From Alnus glutinosa (lineage: Eukaryota > Streptophyta > Magnoliopsida > Fagales > Betulaceae): a stretch of DNA of 64,000 nt. Under the pieces are notes generated by a model. The model was given only the letters and a program-made list of their open reading frames with translations. It did not search any database and had not been told where the DNA came from. The stretch spans positions 372,001 through 436,000 of the forward strand of contig NC_084896.1 of assembly GCF_958979055.1 (NCBI RefSeq). The letters are read 5' to 3'. Made by a program: the position numbers and the translations under genes. Shown piece after piece: positions 13,229 to 24,728 of this stretch. Each line of letters begins with the position of its first letter. Positions within the stretch are counted from its first letter, which is position 1.

Positions 13229-13389
13229 GAGAAATTTTACATATACTCACTCTCACACTCTTATATACGTGCTCTTTGACGTGACAGTGAAAATTACCAT
13301 TAAATTTTAGATCCAATTGTAATTTTCACTATCATATTAAAGAATGTGTACTTGAAAATGTAAGAGTTAGAATGTGTGTAGCATTTCTC
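13229..13389. mobile_element. Mutator-type MITE (161 bp)
   Basis: Terminal inverted repeats begin GAGAAAT at both ends and continue as a long imperfect foldback (ACTCTTATATACGTG against CATTCTAACTCTTACAT; both arms carry GTGAAAATTAC-like blocks). The flanks form a diverged 9-bp direct repeat, ATTGTGGAA and ATTATGAAA, 7 of 9 matching. No coding capacity, so non-autonomous. Confidence 0.65.
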
Positions 13390-14181
13390 ATTATGAAATT
13401 CATGCATGGATAAGGGCTTACTTAAACCCTACATGTTCCGACAAGTATATAGACAGGTTCTCGCTACGAAGTCAAAGAGCTGGGTATATGGAATAGATTT
13501 GACCTAAGTAATAGATGTAACCTTTGGCTCAATACTAGACTTTTTTCTAATAACCATGGAATCATTTGGCCAATTTTTATTTTTATTTAAAAAAAAAAAA
13601 AAAATTAATGGAGAAAATACGGTTATGAGAGAAATTAGAATCGATACCAAAATGGGAAGGCCATTGTCAAGAGTCAAGACACACATGCTCCTTGAGGGAT
13701 TTGGTAAAAGGGGGGTTGGGATTTGAGCACATTGTTTCTCCTACATGTTTTGGGCGGTGTACCTGAAAGTTGTTTTGTTTCCTCTTTCTTATCTTTTTTT
13801 AATTTTTTATTCACATCCTCCTTAGGCATTCTCTCTAATGTTTTGCTGATTAAAACAAACTCAGGATAATCTATTTACCTCTAATTTGTTTCCTCATAAA
13901 AATAAAAAAAGATAAAAAAAAAAAAAGGGGAAAATCAATAGATCATATAAAATTACTTTGTCAGCCCTAAGTTTTAGAGAGCCGTTTTAATCTTCGATTA
14001 TTACTTTTCAAATCATTCTCTTTGAGGGTAATAGCAGCATGTGAATGTTGTCTTCAGGCTTTGTGGGTCAAATTGACTATATATACTTGCTACGAAGAAT
14101 TTGAATAATTTCTTCGAACTCAGTTTATTAAACTGACATGTGTTTAAAATACATGTGAAAACCGCTCCCGAATAATTACTT

Positions 14182-14385
14182 GACCGTAAATGCGATGATT
14201 TACTTCATGGACGAGGTCTCTAATTCAAGTCCAAGATATCCCAATTGTGCCAAGTAAATGAATAGAAGAAGAATTTGACTCCTTCATGCATGCTCCACTT
14301 GACTCGGGGGAATATAGCTCGGGTGGTAGAGCTCCGCACTTGCAATTGGGTCATTGCTTTTACAGGTTGAGCATCTAATTGTCCC
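14182..14385 (+). other. Nuclear plastid DNA fragment (NUPT): trnI-GAU 3' exon, spacer, trnA-UGC 5' exon and intron start
   Basis: From 14186 the sequence follows the chloroplast rRNA-operon spacer: trnI-GAU 3' exon (GCGATGATTTACTTC then GGTCTCTAATTCAAGTCC, to about 14242), the short spacer (CTCCTTCATGCATGCTCCAC), then trnA-UGC 5' exon (ATATAGCTCGGGTGGTAGAG, anticodon-side CTTGCAA at about 14338-14344) and the opening of its group II intron, ending near GTCTAATTGTCC-like sequence at 14384. Compared with the plastid sequence as I remember it, nearly all differences are C to T or G to A, as expected for an old methylated insertion. Both tRNAs are incomplete, so neither is functional. The ends are approximate. 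Confidence 0.88.
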
Positions 14386-15542
14386 ACATACATTTTGAAT
14401 ACATATTGGTTTGATAGGCTCGGTTGGAAGAAAGTTTTCAAACCCAATTTTATAGAAAAACTGTCTTACTTCCTATGCAAAACCTTAGAGATGCAATTTA
14501 GTTGAACCATTTCATAACTTATTACAATGTGATATCAAGAAGTTTCTAATTTGGCATGAGGCCGATGGTCAACCTGGAAAACCCATATAATTTAATCCCC
14601 CGTACAGAGATCCAAACAAAATAGAAGTGGGTTTTCCTAATCAATGACAATGAGAATCGATAAATGAAAAAACAAACATTTTTTTTTCTCGAGAAAATCG
14701 ACCACCAATTTTCCCAGAAACTGACAGACATGCTTGTGGTTTATTAAAAATATCGTGGTTCGATTATAGCGTTGTATAATTGGAAACTAACAAAAATTAT
14801 ACAGAAACCAATGTCATCAGAATGAGTGCAAGAGATAACTACAAGAAAAAGGTAACTTTAGAAAGATGCATTTGTCTGTATTGTTGTCGATGTATTAAGA
14901 ATAGACACGGCCAGGCTTTTATTTAACAAGTAGAACAAATTAGGTCAAACAACAACAATTTAAACATTAATTTAGAAGATGAAAAAATTGATTCTCTTTT
15001 CTTGAGAATATGAAATTTTAAAAACCTAATCTGTCTCATTCTTCACTAATCGAGTTGACTGTTACAGAGAGAAGAAAGAAAGAAAAAGAAAAAGAAAAAA
15101 ATCCCGATATGACCTACCTGCCTGAGCAAGTGCCTAAGCAACTCAAGACCTGCTCGGAAAAGTGAACCCCATCGAAGTCATCTGGCTAGGGATCCCGGTC
15201 CTATATTGTTTATGGTTAGAACAACCTGACTTCTTATGCTATTATTAAAAAGCACAGCTTGTTGGCTCTACCCAAGCAAGTTCAACGTCTATCATTTGAA
15301 GATTTTGATGCTACACAAAATGTTCCACTTTTGAGTGATTAAAACACAAATATGCTCTGCTAAATGGAGCTCCACTTTGGTTACTGCCTGACTGCAATAA
15401 AATATGCAATGAAATTATAACATTATTAAACAAGTTCGCGCGCATGCCCCGGAGCAAAGTGAAGTTTCTCTCAAGGAATCTTTTCTTCGAGATGAATGAA
15501 ATTTGGTTCCATCTCTTAGCCTATGAACGAGCAGAGTGCCTT

Positions 15543-15544
<2 letters not shown>

Positions 15545-15573
<29 letters not shown>
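15545..15573. repeat. (GA)n microsatellite
   Basis: About 14 GA units. The open frame spanning it on plus is not supported as a gene. Confidence 0.95.
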
Positions 15574-15578
<5 letters not shown>

Positions 15579-15833
15579 CTAGGGCATCAAAACCGAGATG
15601 AGAAAAACATGAAGGGTGAACTTTCCAAAGGCATTAAACAGAAGATTAGTCAAAGCCAATTACAAGAGAAAAAAAGCATCTGCTTCTAGTTTAGGCTCTT
15701 CTTCTTCTACTCCTGTCTGTAACCTACAGACAAAATATCAAATTAATTCATTTTTATAATGCAACAGTCATCCAGTAAATATTTGTAAACTCGCTATGTA
15801 AATCGAATCATCCATCTCTAAGAGCAGGTAAGG

Positions 15834-16185
15834 GCAATTTGAACATGCAAATACACAACTAGGATAAGAAATGTGTTAACTTTGACAGGGTATGAACCCC
15901 AAACATAAATGGATTGGTACAACTAGCAGTCAAATGATAAATTTCCAGGCCAATATTAGTGTTCCAAGAGCATCAAACCGTTTCAAATCAGTTATCTAGG
16001 AGAGCAGAAATGCAATTTGAGCATGTAAAAACGTAAGTAGGATAACAAATGTGATGACTTTGACAGGGTATGAACCCCGAACAGGCATGCATTCGTACAA
16101 CTAGCAGTCAAATGCTAAATTGTCAGGCCAACATTAATGTTCCAAGAGCATTGAATCGTTGAAATTCAATTAAGATAGCAGAAAT
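15834..16185. repeat. Tandem duplication, 178-bp unit
   Basis: Copy 1 is about 15834-16011 and copy 2 about 16012-16185. Shared blocks in the same order are GCAATTTGA, TTTGACAGGGTATGAACCCC, CAACTAGCAGTCAAATG and GTTCCAAGAGCAT. Identity is high but imperfect, so the duplication is moderately old. No coding potential was seen. Confidence 0.9.
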
Positions 16186-17563
16186 AGCCACTTAATGCAA
16201 CGAATATGATATTTCAAAGGCCAACTTATAAAACTATGAATTCTGAATGACTAAATTGCTTGTAGTGTCTCAACCCTACTTCTCCTTTTCGTTAAAAAAA
16301 TTTCTCCAGCATCTCTACACACGCATATCTTATAATGACATAGCATGAAGGGCAGGAGTTACCATGATTTTCAGCCCTTGCATTCAGATTGGCACGTTCA
16401 GCATGAGTTGCCTTCTCTATTTAAAACTTAAGATACAGGATCTTCATCCAAACATCAGGGCTCTACTGTTATAATACCTTGCTGGAACTTCAGTTGATAC
16501 TTCTTTTTTGGGAAGGGAACCAACAACTAATTGGTGGCACAAAAACTCTCCTTTTGGCACTGCGTCCAATGAACTAGAGATCTTGGGAGTACCAGAGAAG
16601 GTCACAATTTTTAGTTAAGTTAAAAATAAAATTTTGCACATAGAGCCAAACCTAATGCACAACACAATCACATGACAAATTACTTTACCTGCAAATGTAA
16701 GATGGCCACAACGAACATCTCATACCCTTCGATATCCAAAGACAAGCAGGAAGGTGTGGTCATTTTAACTGGAAAGTGCTCCACAGTTATGAGTTGTATC
16801 ATGAACATAATCAAAATTTTATTTTGGATTACTTGTAAAAAAAAAATAATAATCAAATTTTTGTTTGAAGATCAGATCTCTGGAACCATATTTGGGACGT
16901 CTTCATATCTATCTTCACCCAGCCCCCACCTTTTTCCCCCTCTCTTACTATCAAGCTTCATGGGCTCCTTGCACCCAGGATTTTGTTTCCTAGGGTTGGT
17001 TGCCCCTCTCTGTTGCCAATCTCATCGAGCCACTAAATCAACCACCCTGCCCTTCATGCACCCCCCCAAATGAAATGAAAAAAAAAAAAGAAAGAAAAAA
17101 GAAAAGAAAAAACCATTGTGTATCTCAATTTGTGGAGAATGACTTCCATCGATGGTGGGCAAGAACCAAGGGGAAATGTAAAGTAACTAACGTTGTATGC
17201 AACAACTTATCTCCTCTCCTGGCTCCATCGATTTGCGGGATAAGATCTCAAACCTCTTAACTACAATAGAAGCAGCATCTATTACAAACTGGCCGCAGTT
17301 AACATAGTTCACTTCTAAATGTAGCCTGTTCTATTAAATTTCATTCATCAAAACAAATTGTAACTACGATACCTGTACAATAAACCTATTCATAGGGGTG
17401 ATTCTAAATCAAATATTGCAAACATGCTTGAGTGTTTATTATACTTTCCTAATCAAGTTATGCCCCACTATCGAGATGCAAGAGATATGGAGAAAAAGGA
17501 GTATATCATTCTTTTTCTTTTTCACTTTTCAGGGAGGAGCGCATGATGAAAAAAATGGAAATT

Positions 17564-17682
17564 TTATTTGATAAATAAGTTTTTTGACTGCAAGGGAAGG
17601 GAAATGGGAGATTCAAACTAGTGCCTTCCACTTCATAAGATGTGTTTTCCAGCCGATTGAGCTACTCTTTGGGTTCGAAGAG
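17564..17682 (-). mobile_element. tRNA-derived SINE (about 119 bp)
   Basis: On the minus strand the element opens with AGAGTAGCTCAATCGGCTGG, a pol III A box, and about 40 bases later has a B-box-like GCACTAGTTTGAATCTCCC. It ends in a short AT-rich tail (AAAAAACTTATTTATC). An identical 11-bp repeat AAATGGAAATT flanks it at 17553-17563 and 17683-17693, as expected for LINE-mediated retroposition. It cannot encode a protein. The family name is not assigned. Confidence 0.8.
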
Positions 17683-17991
17683 AAATGGAAATTAAGGGCA
17701 ACAACAAAAATAATATGAAACTTGAATAGTGTGCGAACACCATAGAATGGCAAAATCAAAGGAATTAAACACAAGTATAAAGAAAATTGAAAAAGCCATT
17801 ATGAGATAAACAATTTCCCTTTTCTGGTAAAAATTTATTTCATTAAGGAAGTAGTAATCTTAGAAAACAAAAATAACTCATCCAGAAAATTCATGTATTG
17901 AAGATACATGTATTTAAATTATCAACAAATTAATCAAAATGTAGAACCTACTTGAACAAAGGAAAATCAAAGAATTAACATTATCAACAGG

Positions 17992-20866
17992 TCAATTTAT
18001 GTGAGATCTAGCCTTGCGAATATGGCCCATACTATTCACAAGATCCTTACGAGTGCAGACAGGGAACATATTTACATCCTTCAGCACTCTCAGCTGCCAC
18101 AGCACATATGGGAAGCTGAGTTGGTCGCGTGAAGTAAAACGAACCACCTCATTAAACCAGAGGCACATGAAAAGATCTGTCACGGGCGTGTGCTCCCTCA
18201 CAATAACAGAAGCTTCAGCTAAAGCTGCATAGAAAAATACTAGGTTCAGCCAATAAGGAGTAACATTCAGAAAATAAAAAGACTAAGACTTTCTATTACG
18301 CACAGAAACTAAAGCTTATTATATAAAAAAATGCCTGAAGTAACCGAAGCAAGATTGTGTACAAAAATTTGTTAAAAACAATAGTGGTATAACAATATAA
18401 CTTGTGAACTTCGTTTTATTTCTGTCTATAATCTTGGCAGGAGAAAAACCAGGGCTAGAAGTAGAAGCACACCTTTCTTTCCATTGAACCTCTTCTCATC
18501 AGGAAAACCAATGTGGCGGTACTGAGTCAGCTGCATCTCAACTTCTTCTGGGGTGGCTTTGTGTTTCTTGACAACAGCCTTGCCCTCATCATAGATGCTA
18601 CTGCGAGCTCCATGTTCTGAAATCGCTAGAACAGAATTCGTACGCCAAAGAAGTGCTTCCAAGACACCCAAGGGATCTCTCCGAAATTGAGACTTTGAAT
18701 CCACCCAAATTGAATACCTAGCTTGAGGAAATAACCGATGCCCTAACATCTGGTTCAATAATTATTTTAAGAAAATTAACGTTCTCAGAAAGACATTAAA
18801 TTTAAGGTTCTACTATGTAACATTAAAACATAATAATAAACTAAAAATTTGAAAGGCATTCATAGGCAGGTCCAGCATAAGTCAAGAAAAGGACAGATTG
18901 AAAGAAATCAAATAAACTTCAAATTGGTAACTGATGAAACTTCAGGAAAGAAGTATAATCTGAACAATAAGTGATAATTCACCATGCCAAATTCATAGCT
19001 TAAGATAATGATATGAATCTTAGATCCAAGACTCACGCTCAAAGCACCAGGAGTCATTATCATGAAAAAAGAGAAAATATGATAAGACATCCAAAATCTA
19101 AACGTGGAAAAACAAGCATGCAAAAGAAATGCAACATAATGAGTTAATGGCCTTAAACGACTTATGTATTGAGAGGTATTGTCTCAATAAGTAGTGGGAT
19201 AAACAAGAAAATCTTATGGAGTTCATGGGAAATCATCTCTCAAAAAAGAAAGGCAGTTTTGAACCTTTTATTACCTTTGGGATTTTACCATTCAACCGTT
19301 GGTCCACAAATGGGAGCTGCCTAACAACCACAATTCGCCATTTACCAATCATATGGTCCTCACCAATCCTATGCCCATCTGATTCCTGAGTTCTGAGAGT
19401 AATTTCATCCCAAAATGCCACATAGCAAACCTGCATACCAAAGCAAACAGTTAACATGTATGTAAAAACAAACTCCAAACTAATACAAGTTTAACATTTT
19501 CGGTCAGGATAACAACCTTTTTAAGTGATGACTCCGACATGCTGATGGGTTGATATAGATCATCTCCACCACCAAATGCACAAGTCGACACCACAACTTC
19601 ACAACTTTGCATGTACCTCTTGTCCTCGTCAGAAATCTTAAACCCCCCATTTTCACTGTAGAATCCACAATGCACCACAGCAGTTTGGTTCACCTGAAAC
19701 ATTCATTTACACACTATAACCAATACAACAAACTGTGCAAGCAACAATCTTGGTGACACCAAGCACATAAAGCAGCAAAACTTTTGAAATACAGAGAAAG
19801 CAATTATTCGGGTCAAACATTGCTTCTATTGTAAACAAAAATCCAACAAGGCATATTTTGCAGCATTGAAATGGCAAACATATTAATTCTATAAGAGTAT
19901 TATAAGGGCAATATCAAATTATAACCTTATAACTCTCCTCTCTCTCTTGAATTGTTTGGTATCCGGTAAACAAATTAAATCTGGTAGCATTAGTATGCTG
20001 CTGTAGGAGGTTGATGTTGCTATGAATGTCAGCTCCGTCAGTCTCTGATATATACACAACTCTATTAACAGGAAAACTTGGAGTTTCAACCGAAGGAATT
20101 TCCAGATGTTCAAGCTCTTCTGGTGGCAAAATCTTTAAGCAACCTGATATAATAAAAAAATTAAAGCATTAAATATATTTTTACTTAAATTGAACTGCTT
20201 GAACTCTTAAAGCATACCCAACCAAGTGAAACTATATACGCACTACACCACCAAAAAAAAACATTTTTCCTTGTTGAACATAGTAACTAAAAGCTAATAA
20301 CCAATTTGCCCACTAATTCTTTAATTGCCCCGTTTGGTTGCCAAGAAAATGCAGACAACTCTCAAAGCTTCCCAACTCAATCGCGCCAAATTCTCAAATT
20401 TTCCAAACTCTAATTTTCTCTTCTTTTTTCACAATTTTCTGACCAACCAAACGGACCAAAATCAGTTCTCAAAAATCGACAAAAGCCACCACATTGGCCC
20501 AAACTTACGTTCTCTGACTCCGCGAACCACACGCGTCCTCGGGTCCGACCGGTCCAAGTTCCCGACCGAACCCTTCCGCCCGAACCCATATACCGATTTC
20601 GGCGCCGAATCCGGGTCCGGACTCGGATCTTTCCCCAAAATCCTCGACACCTCTAAGAGGAGCAACCCGATGGCGGGAACGAACAGAATGAGGGCCCACC
20701 ATCTGAGCACTTTCCTAAGCACCCTGAGGAGGAGCTCGCTCTTCGTCTTGCCACGAAAGCTTAGGGATTGCTGTTTCCGGCGCTTTCGCAGAGCCCGGAG
20801 GAGCCGAGACCGGTCGTCGGACTCTTCGTCCGAGACTGTGATCGATAGGGTGTGGTTGTTGAGCAT
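17992..20866 (-). CDS. DUF616 membrane protein, TOD1/MUCI70-like (probable hexosyltransferase family)
   Basis: Six exons: 20866..20509, 20143..19926, 19693..19517, 19430..19275, 18749..18473, 18224..17992. Phases close and the product is 472 residues. The start is the ATG at 20866 (MLNNHTLSITVSDEESDD); the open frame extends further up only through non-ATG codons. Exon 1 ends at a consensus GTAAGT donor. Residues 56-77 (WWALILFVPAIGLLLLEVSR) form one membrane span near the N-terminus, giving type II topology. The DUF616 domain follows, with TAVVHCGFYSENGGFKISDED, CAFGGGDDLYQPISMSE, VCYVAFWDEITL, GKWRIVVVRQLP, GKIPKMLGHRLFP, RYSIWVDSK and the C-terminal LWFNEVVRFTSRDQLSFPYV. Family knowledge: MUCI70 is needed for seed mucilage and pectin synthesis and is thought to be a glycosyltransferase, while TOD1 was described as an alkaline ceramidase in pollen. 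Which activity applies here is not decided by sequence. Confidence 0.93.
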
Positions 20867-21600
20867 GGAGGACGACAATGTCGGTGGCGGGAGACAACGG
20901 TCATGGAGGACTTAGTGAACAGATGGTTTGTGATTATTGGAAAGGAATAATAGGATAGTGCTTTGAACGCTGTCGCTCGTTTGCTTCGGTTTTTTTTTTG
21001 TTTTGTTTTTTTTTTTTTTTTTTTTTTTTAGTGTTGTGATTCTGTTTAAAAATTTAAAAGATGTTTGAAATATTTTTCTTTCTCAATCAAAATCTCTACT
21101 CTATAACAAATATAATTCAAGATATGGTTCAAAAATCAACTTTTTATTTTTATTATTCATATAGACAAGAGACGTGCAATAGAATGTGTTGGATCAAGCT
21201 TTTGACCATCTTATCTAAAAATTAATTGGTGTCCAATGAAGGAAGTTAAAAGCGTTTTATGGTATTCAAAATCACACTCCGCAAGACATGTTCTTGCCTT
21301 TCACGCGAGCAAAGCGGCACTGTTGCACTCCAACAAAATGAAACCAAATATTTCTCCTTTTCTAGAGAACATTTAGCAGCTAAATGGGTTACTGCCCATA
21401 ACTCCTTTGCCAAAATTGCAATCATGTACCCTTTTCCTATGTATGGCTCAGAAAAACACTAAAAACAAATAAATAAATAAAAATTGGAGTCAATAACAAG
21501 CAGCATGGTAAGTAATAAAAATGAAAGTAAAATATTAAAGAAAAGAAAAATAGTCTCTCATCACACCACAAGAGAAAATATAAAAAATAATTTGGATCAT

Positions 21601-21876
21601 AAAATGAATATGAAATGGATAGGATCTTACTCCCTCGCAAATCCAAGTTGCATGAGGGTAGATTAATGAAGTTACAAAGTAATAATTACAACATGAATGG
21701 TTCGTTGGACCATAAGAATATTCACATCCAGCTCTATTAAAATGAATATGAAATGGATAGGATCATATTCCCTCGCAAATCCAAATTGTATGAGAGTAGA
21801 TTAATGAAGTTACAAAGTAATAAGTACAACATAAATGGTTCGTTGGACCATAAGAACATTCACATCTAGCTCTATT
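21601..21876. repeat. Tandem duplication, 138-bp unit
   Basis: Copies 21601-21738 and 21739-21876 share AAAATGAATATGAAATGGAT, CCCTCGCAAATCCAA and TGGTTCGTTGGACCATAAGA in the same order, with about a dozen differences. No open frame of note. Confidence 0.92.
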
Positions 21877-22455
21877 GAGACAAGAGTTACAAGAATTTAA
21901 AAGACAATAGTTATAAGCACTCAAGATACAAGAGTTACCAGATAGTTTATGTAAAATAAATTTCTTGTTGTCGATGCAGAAATAGAAGTGACGTGTAACG
22001 TTTAGACTTCTTATCTAAAAATAGAGTTATGTATACAGTCAAATAAGCAAGGAAATATGTAGCTAAGAAAAGACTTTGACATATGGACGTAAGCCATAAG
22101 CCATAAGCTTAACCATCTAAATTTTCTGTCTCACTTTTTTGTTCTAAACTCTTCCCTAAATTATGAATTTCTACAAGCTCATCCACTTTTTAAAAGCATC
22201 TACAGACTCTTTATTTTAGCTATTCATTTTCACTTTTTTATTTAAAATATTATTTTTTTTTCATTCACTTTCACTATTCTTAAAAAGTAAAAAGAAACAT
22301 TTTTTTTTTATTGATTTAATTTATACATTGTTGAGCTATACAAATTTAATGAGTCGTATAGCAATTAGTAATTTATTTAGCTAAAATGACTAGCGGGCTA
22401 CTTGTTTTTTGCCATTTTTACTGCAAAGCTAGTCATAATAATCTTTGATTAGCCT

Positions 22456-22515
22456 AGCCCAATGAAAATGGTCTAACCTAACAAAGAGGCTTTATTACAA
22501 ATGGGTTATAGCCCA
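22456..22515 (+). promoter_or_regulatory. Two site II (TGGGCT) promoter motifs upstream of CBF5
   Basis: AGCCCA occurs at 22456-22461 and 22510-22515, the reverse complement of TGGGCT. Such site II elements, bound by TCP factors, are common in plant genes for ribosome biogenesis and growth. Their pairing with a telo-box at 22607 fits the CBF5 function. Confidence 0.6.
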
Positions 22516-22606
22516 ACAACCCACTGCTGACTCTTCAACCCGACCCAAGTACTATCTACACTAGCTCAGATCTTGCCACATAATCACTGCATCACCTACA
22601 TGCTTT

Positions 22607-22615
22607 AAACCCTAA
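22607..22615 (+). promoter_or_regulatory. Telo-box (AAACCCTAA) upstream of CBF5
   Basis: AAACCCTAA lies about 150 bases before the CBF5 ATG. Telo-boxes near transcription starts mark plant genes for ribosomal proteins and ribosome biogenesis, and act together with site II motifs. Reading is by motif and position. Confidence 0.65.
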
Positions 22616-22763
22616 TTTGAAACCCCAACCCCAACCCCAACCCCAACCCCAGCGCACCCTATGCCTCACGCCGTTTGATAGCTCTCTCTGTACAACTCTC
22701 CATTTCTCCACCACATTTTACCACCACTACTCCGCCCTTACGTCCACCACCGAACCCATAGCC

Positions 22764-24566
22764 ATGTCCGACGTCGAGCTCTCTCGCTCAGAGAAGAAAA
22801 AGAAGAAGCAGCACCGCTCCAAAGATGAAACCGCCACCCCAATCATACCAGAGCCACTCGAGCCAACCCACAAGGACTCTGGGGACTTCATGATCAAGCC
22901 CCAGAGCTTCGTCCCCTCCATCGACACCTCTCAGTGGCCGATCCTTCTCAAGAACTACGACCGCCTCAACGTGCGAACCGGACACTACACCCCTCTCCCC
23001 TCAGGTTACTCCCCTCTCAAGCGCCCTCTCGAGCAGTACATTAAGTACGGTGTTATCAACCTCGACAAGCCCGCTAACCCATCTTCCCACGAGGTCGTCG
23101 CCTGGATCAAACGGATCCTCAAGGTCGAGAAAACGGGTCACAGTGGTACCCTCGATCCGAAAGTCACTGGGAACCTGATTGTGTGCATTGATCGAGCCAC
23201 CAGGCTCGTGAAATCGCAACAGGGTGCTGGGAAAGAGTATGTCTGTATTGCTAGGTTGCATTCTGCGGTGCCCGATGTGTCGAAGGTGGCTCGGGCGCTG
23301 GAAACGCTCACCGGGGCTGTGTTTCAGAGGCCGCCCTTGATTTCGGCGGTGAAGAGGCAGCTTAGGATTAGGACTATATATGAAAGTAAGCTTCTTGAGT
23401 ATGACGCAGATAAGCATCTGGTTGTTTTCTGGATTTCTTGTGAGGCGGGGACTTATGTGAGGACGTTGTGCGTGCATTTGGGTCTGATTCTTGGGGTTGG
23501 AGGGCATATGCAGGAGCTGAGGAGGGTGAGGTCCGGGATTTTGGGCGAGAAAGATAACATGGTTACGATGCACGATGTGTTGGATGGGCAATGGATTTAT
23601 GATAATTACAGGGATGAGAGTTATTTGAGGAGGGTGATTATGCCGCTCGAAGTGATTTTGACGAGTTATAAGAGGTTGGTTGTAAAGGATTCGGCTGTGA
23701 ATGCTATTTGTTATGGTGCCAAGTTGATGATTCCGGGGTTGTTGAGGTTTGAGAATGATATCGAGGTTGGGGAGGAGATTGTGCTAATGACCACCAAAGG
23801 AGAAGCAATTGCGCTGGGAATTGCGGAGATGACAACCGCGGTGATGGCAACTTGTGATCATGGTGTGGTGGCGAGGATTAAGAGGGTGGTGATGGACCGG
23901 GATATGTACCCAAGGAAGTGGGGATTGGGGCCGAGGGCGTCGATGAAGAAGAAATTGATAGCAGATGGGAAGTTGGATAAGCACGGGAAGCCGAATGCGA
24001 ATACTCCGCAAGAATGGGCGAGGAATCTGGTTTTACCAACAGGTGGGGATTCTGTGGTTGCAAGCCTTGCGGCTGCTACTGAACCGGCTTCAGCAGAGAA
24101 GGAGAAGAAACAGAGGAAGAAGGATAATGAAGATGGGGGGGAGGGACGCAAGCGAAAGCTGGATGAAAGCACTGATAGCCCTGTTCCCATGTCTTCGAAG
24201 AAAGCTAAAGTTGCTGAGGTCCAAGGAGTTGAGAAGGAAGCGAGCGTGAAGGTTAAGAAGGCCAAGGAAGATGATGTGGAGGTTGATGTTGAAAAGAAGG
24301 AGAAGAAGAAGAAGAAAAAGAAGGACAAAGAGGATGGTAATGCGGAGTCATTAGGTCACGAGAAGGCTGAGAAGGAGAAGAAGAAGCATAAAGATAAGGT
24401 TGAAGCTGGTTCACCTGAATCAGAGAAGTCTGAGAAGAAGAAGAAAAAGAGCAAAAAGGCTGAGGACGGTGGTGCTGCATCTCCCACCAGCGTTGCTAAT
24501 GGTGAGGCTGATACCAGCGAGAAGAAGAAGAAGAAAAAGAAGAATAAAGATGTTGAGAAAGAATAA
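22764..24566 (+). CDS. CBF5: H/ACA snoRNP pseudouridine synthase CBF5/NAP57 (dyskerin)
   Basis: A single uninterrupted frame of 600 residues from the ATG at 22764 ([16 protein letters not shown]). The frame stays open upstream for 49 codons with no ATG, only a TTG at 22617, so this ATG is chosen. The dyskerin-like N-terminal segment spans about 47-105 ([18 protein letters not shown]). The TruB-type catalytic domain carries [11 protein letters not shown] with the catalytic aspartate at 131, then [16 protein letters not shown] domain covers about 303-377 ([20 protein letters not shown]). The tail beyond about 430 is Lys/Glu-rich low complexity, typical of plant NAP57 and nucleolar targeting. 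Role: with NOP10, NHP2 and GAR1 it isomerises uridines in rRNA and snRNA, guided by H/ACA RNAs, and is also part of telomerase RNPs. It is intronless here, as I recall for the Arabidopsis gene. Confidence 0.97.
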   Translation: MSDVELSRSEKKKKKQHRSKDETATPIIPEPLEPTHKDSGDFMIKPQSFVPSIDTSQWPILLKNYDRLNVRTGHYTPLPSGYSPLKRPLEQYIKYGVINLDKPANPSSHEVVAWIKRILKVEKTGHSGTLDPKVTGNLIVCIDRATRLVKSQQGAGKEYVCIARLHSAVPDVSKVARALETLTGAVFQRPPLISAVKRQLRIRTIYESKLLEYDADKHLVVFWISCEAGTYVRTLCVHLGLILGVGGHMQELRRVRSGILGEKDNMVTMHDVLDGQWIYDNYRDESYLRRVIMPLEVILTSYKRLVVKDSAVNAICYGAKLMIPGLLRFENDIEVGEEIVLMTTKGEAIALGIAEMTTAVMATCDHGVVARIKRVVMDRDMYPRKWGLGPRASMKKKLIADGKLDKHGKPNANTPQEWARNLVLPTGGDSVVASLAAATEPASAEKEKKQRKKDNEDGGEGRKRKLDESTDSPVPMSSKKAKVAEVQGVEKEASVKVKKAKEDDVEVDVEKKEKKKKKKKDKEDGNAESLGHEKAEKEKKKHKDKVEAGSPESEKSEKKKKKSKKAEDGGAASPTSVANGEADTSEKKKKKKKNKDVEKE

Positions 24567-24728
24567 AGATGCGGACTATGATTTCTGTTTTCCATTTCAT
24601 CTTCAATGAGTTTTTATAGTTTTGTGTAACTTTTTTGATGCATTTCATGGAACTACTTTTCACATGGTAACCTTTTTTTCTCTACCAAATGAGACCCGTC
24701 TGAAGCTAAACATCTGGGGCTGCCTATC

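Larger units (their letters stand above)
11668..17991. other. Gene-poor stretch between the DUF547 and DUF616 genes
   Basis: About 6.3 kb without a supported gene. It contains the DUF547 gene promoter side, a Mutator-type MITE (13229-13389), a plastid DNA insertion (14182-14385), a (GA)n tract (15545-15573), a 178-bp tandem duplication (15834-16185), a short coding-like block on minus (16444-16605) and a SINE (17564-17682). The opposite-strand open frames at 12643-13074 and those at 16672-17260 have no recognisable product and look like chance frames. Confidence 0.6.
20867..22763. other. Divergent intergenic region between the DUF616 gene and CBF5
   Basis: Contains both promoters, which fire away from each other. 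A T-rich run lies at about 20990-21029 near the DUF616 start. A tandem duplication occupies 21601-21876. CBF5-side promoter motifs lie at 22456-22615. No coding sequence is supported. Confidence 0.7.

Noticed and set aside
14186-14384. Functional tRNA-Ile or tRNA-Ala gene
   Set aside because: Only the 3' part of trnI and the 5' part of trnA with intron start are present, with many changes; a plastid fragment, not a working tRNA gene.
16672-17260. Plus-strand frames of 133 and 86 codons
   Set aside because: Low-complexity (Lys- and Ser-rich), no homologue recognised; chance frames.
20325-20915. 196-codon plus frame opposite DUF616 exon 1
   Set aside because: It is antisense to the GC-rich first exon whose splice sites, membrane span and family signature are clear on minus.
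22617-22763. N-terminal extension of CBF5 by 49 codons
   Set aside because: The extension has no ATG and is made of a CCCCAA repeat and leader-like sequence; the family starts at MSDVE or similar.
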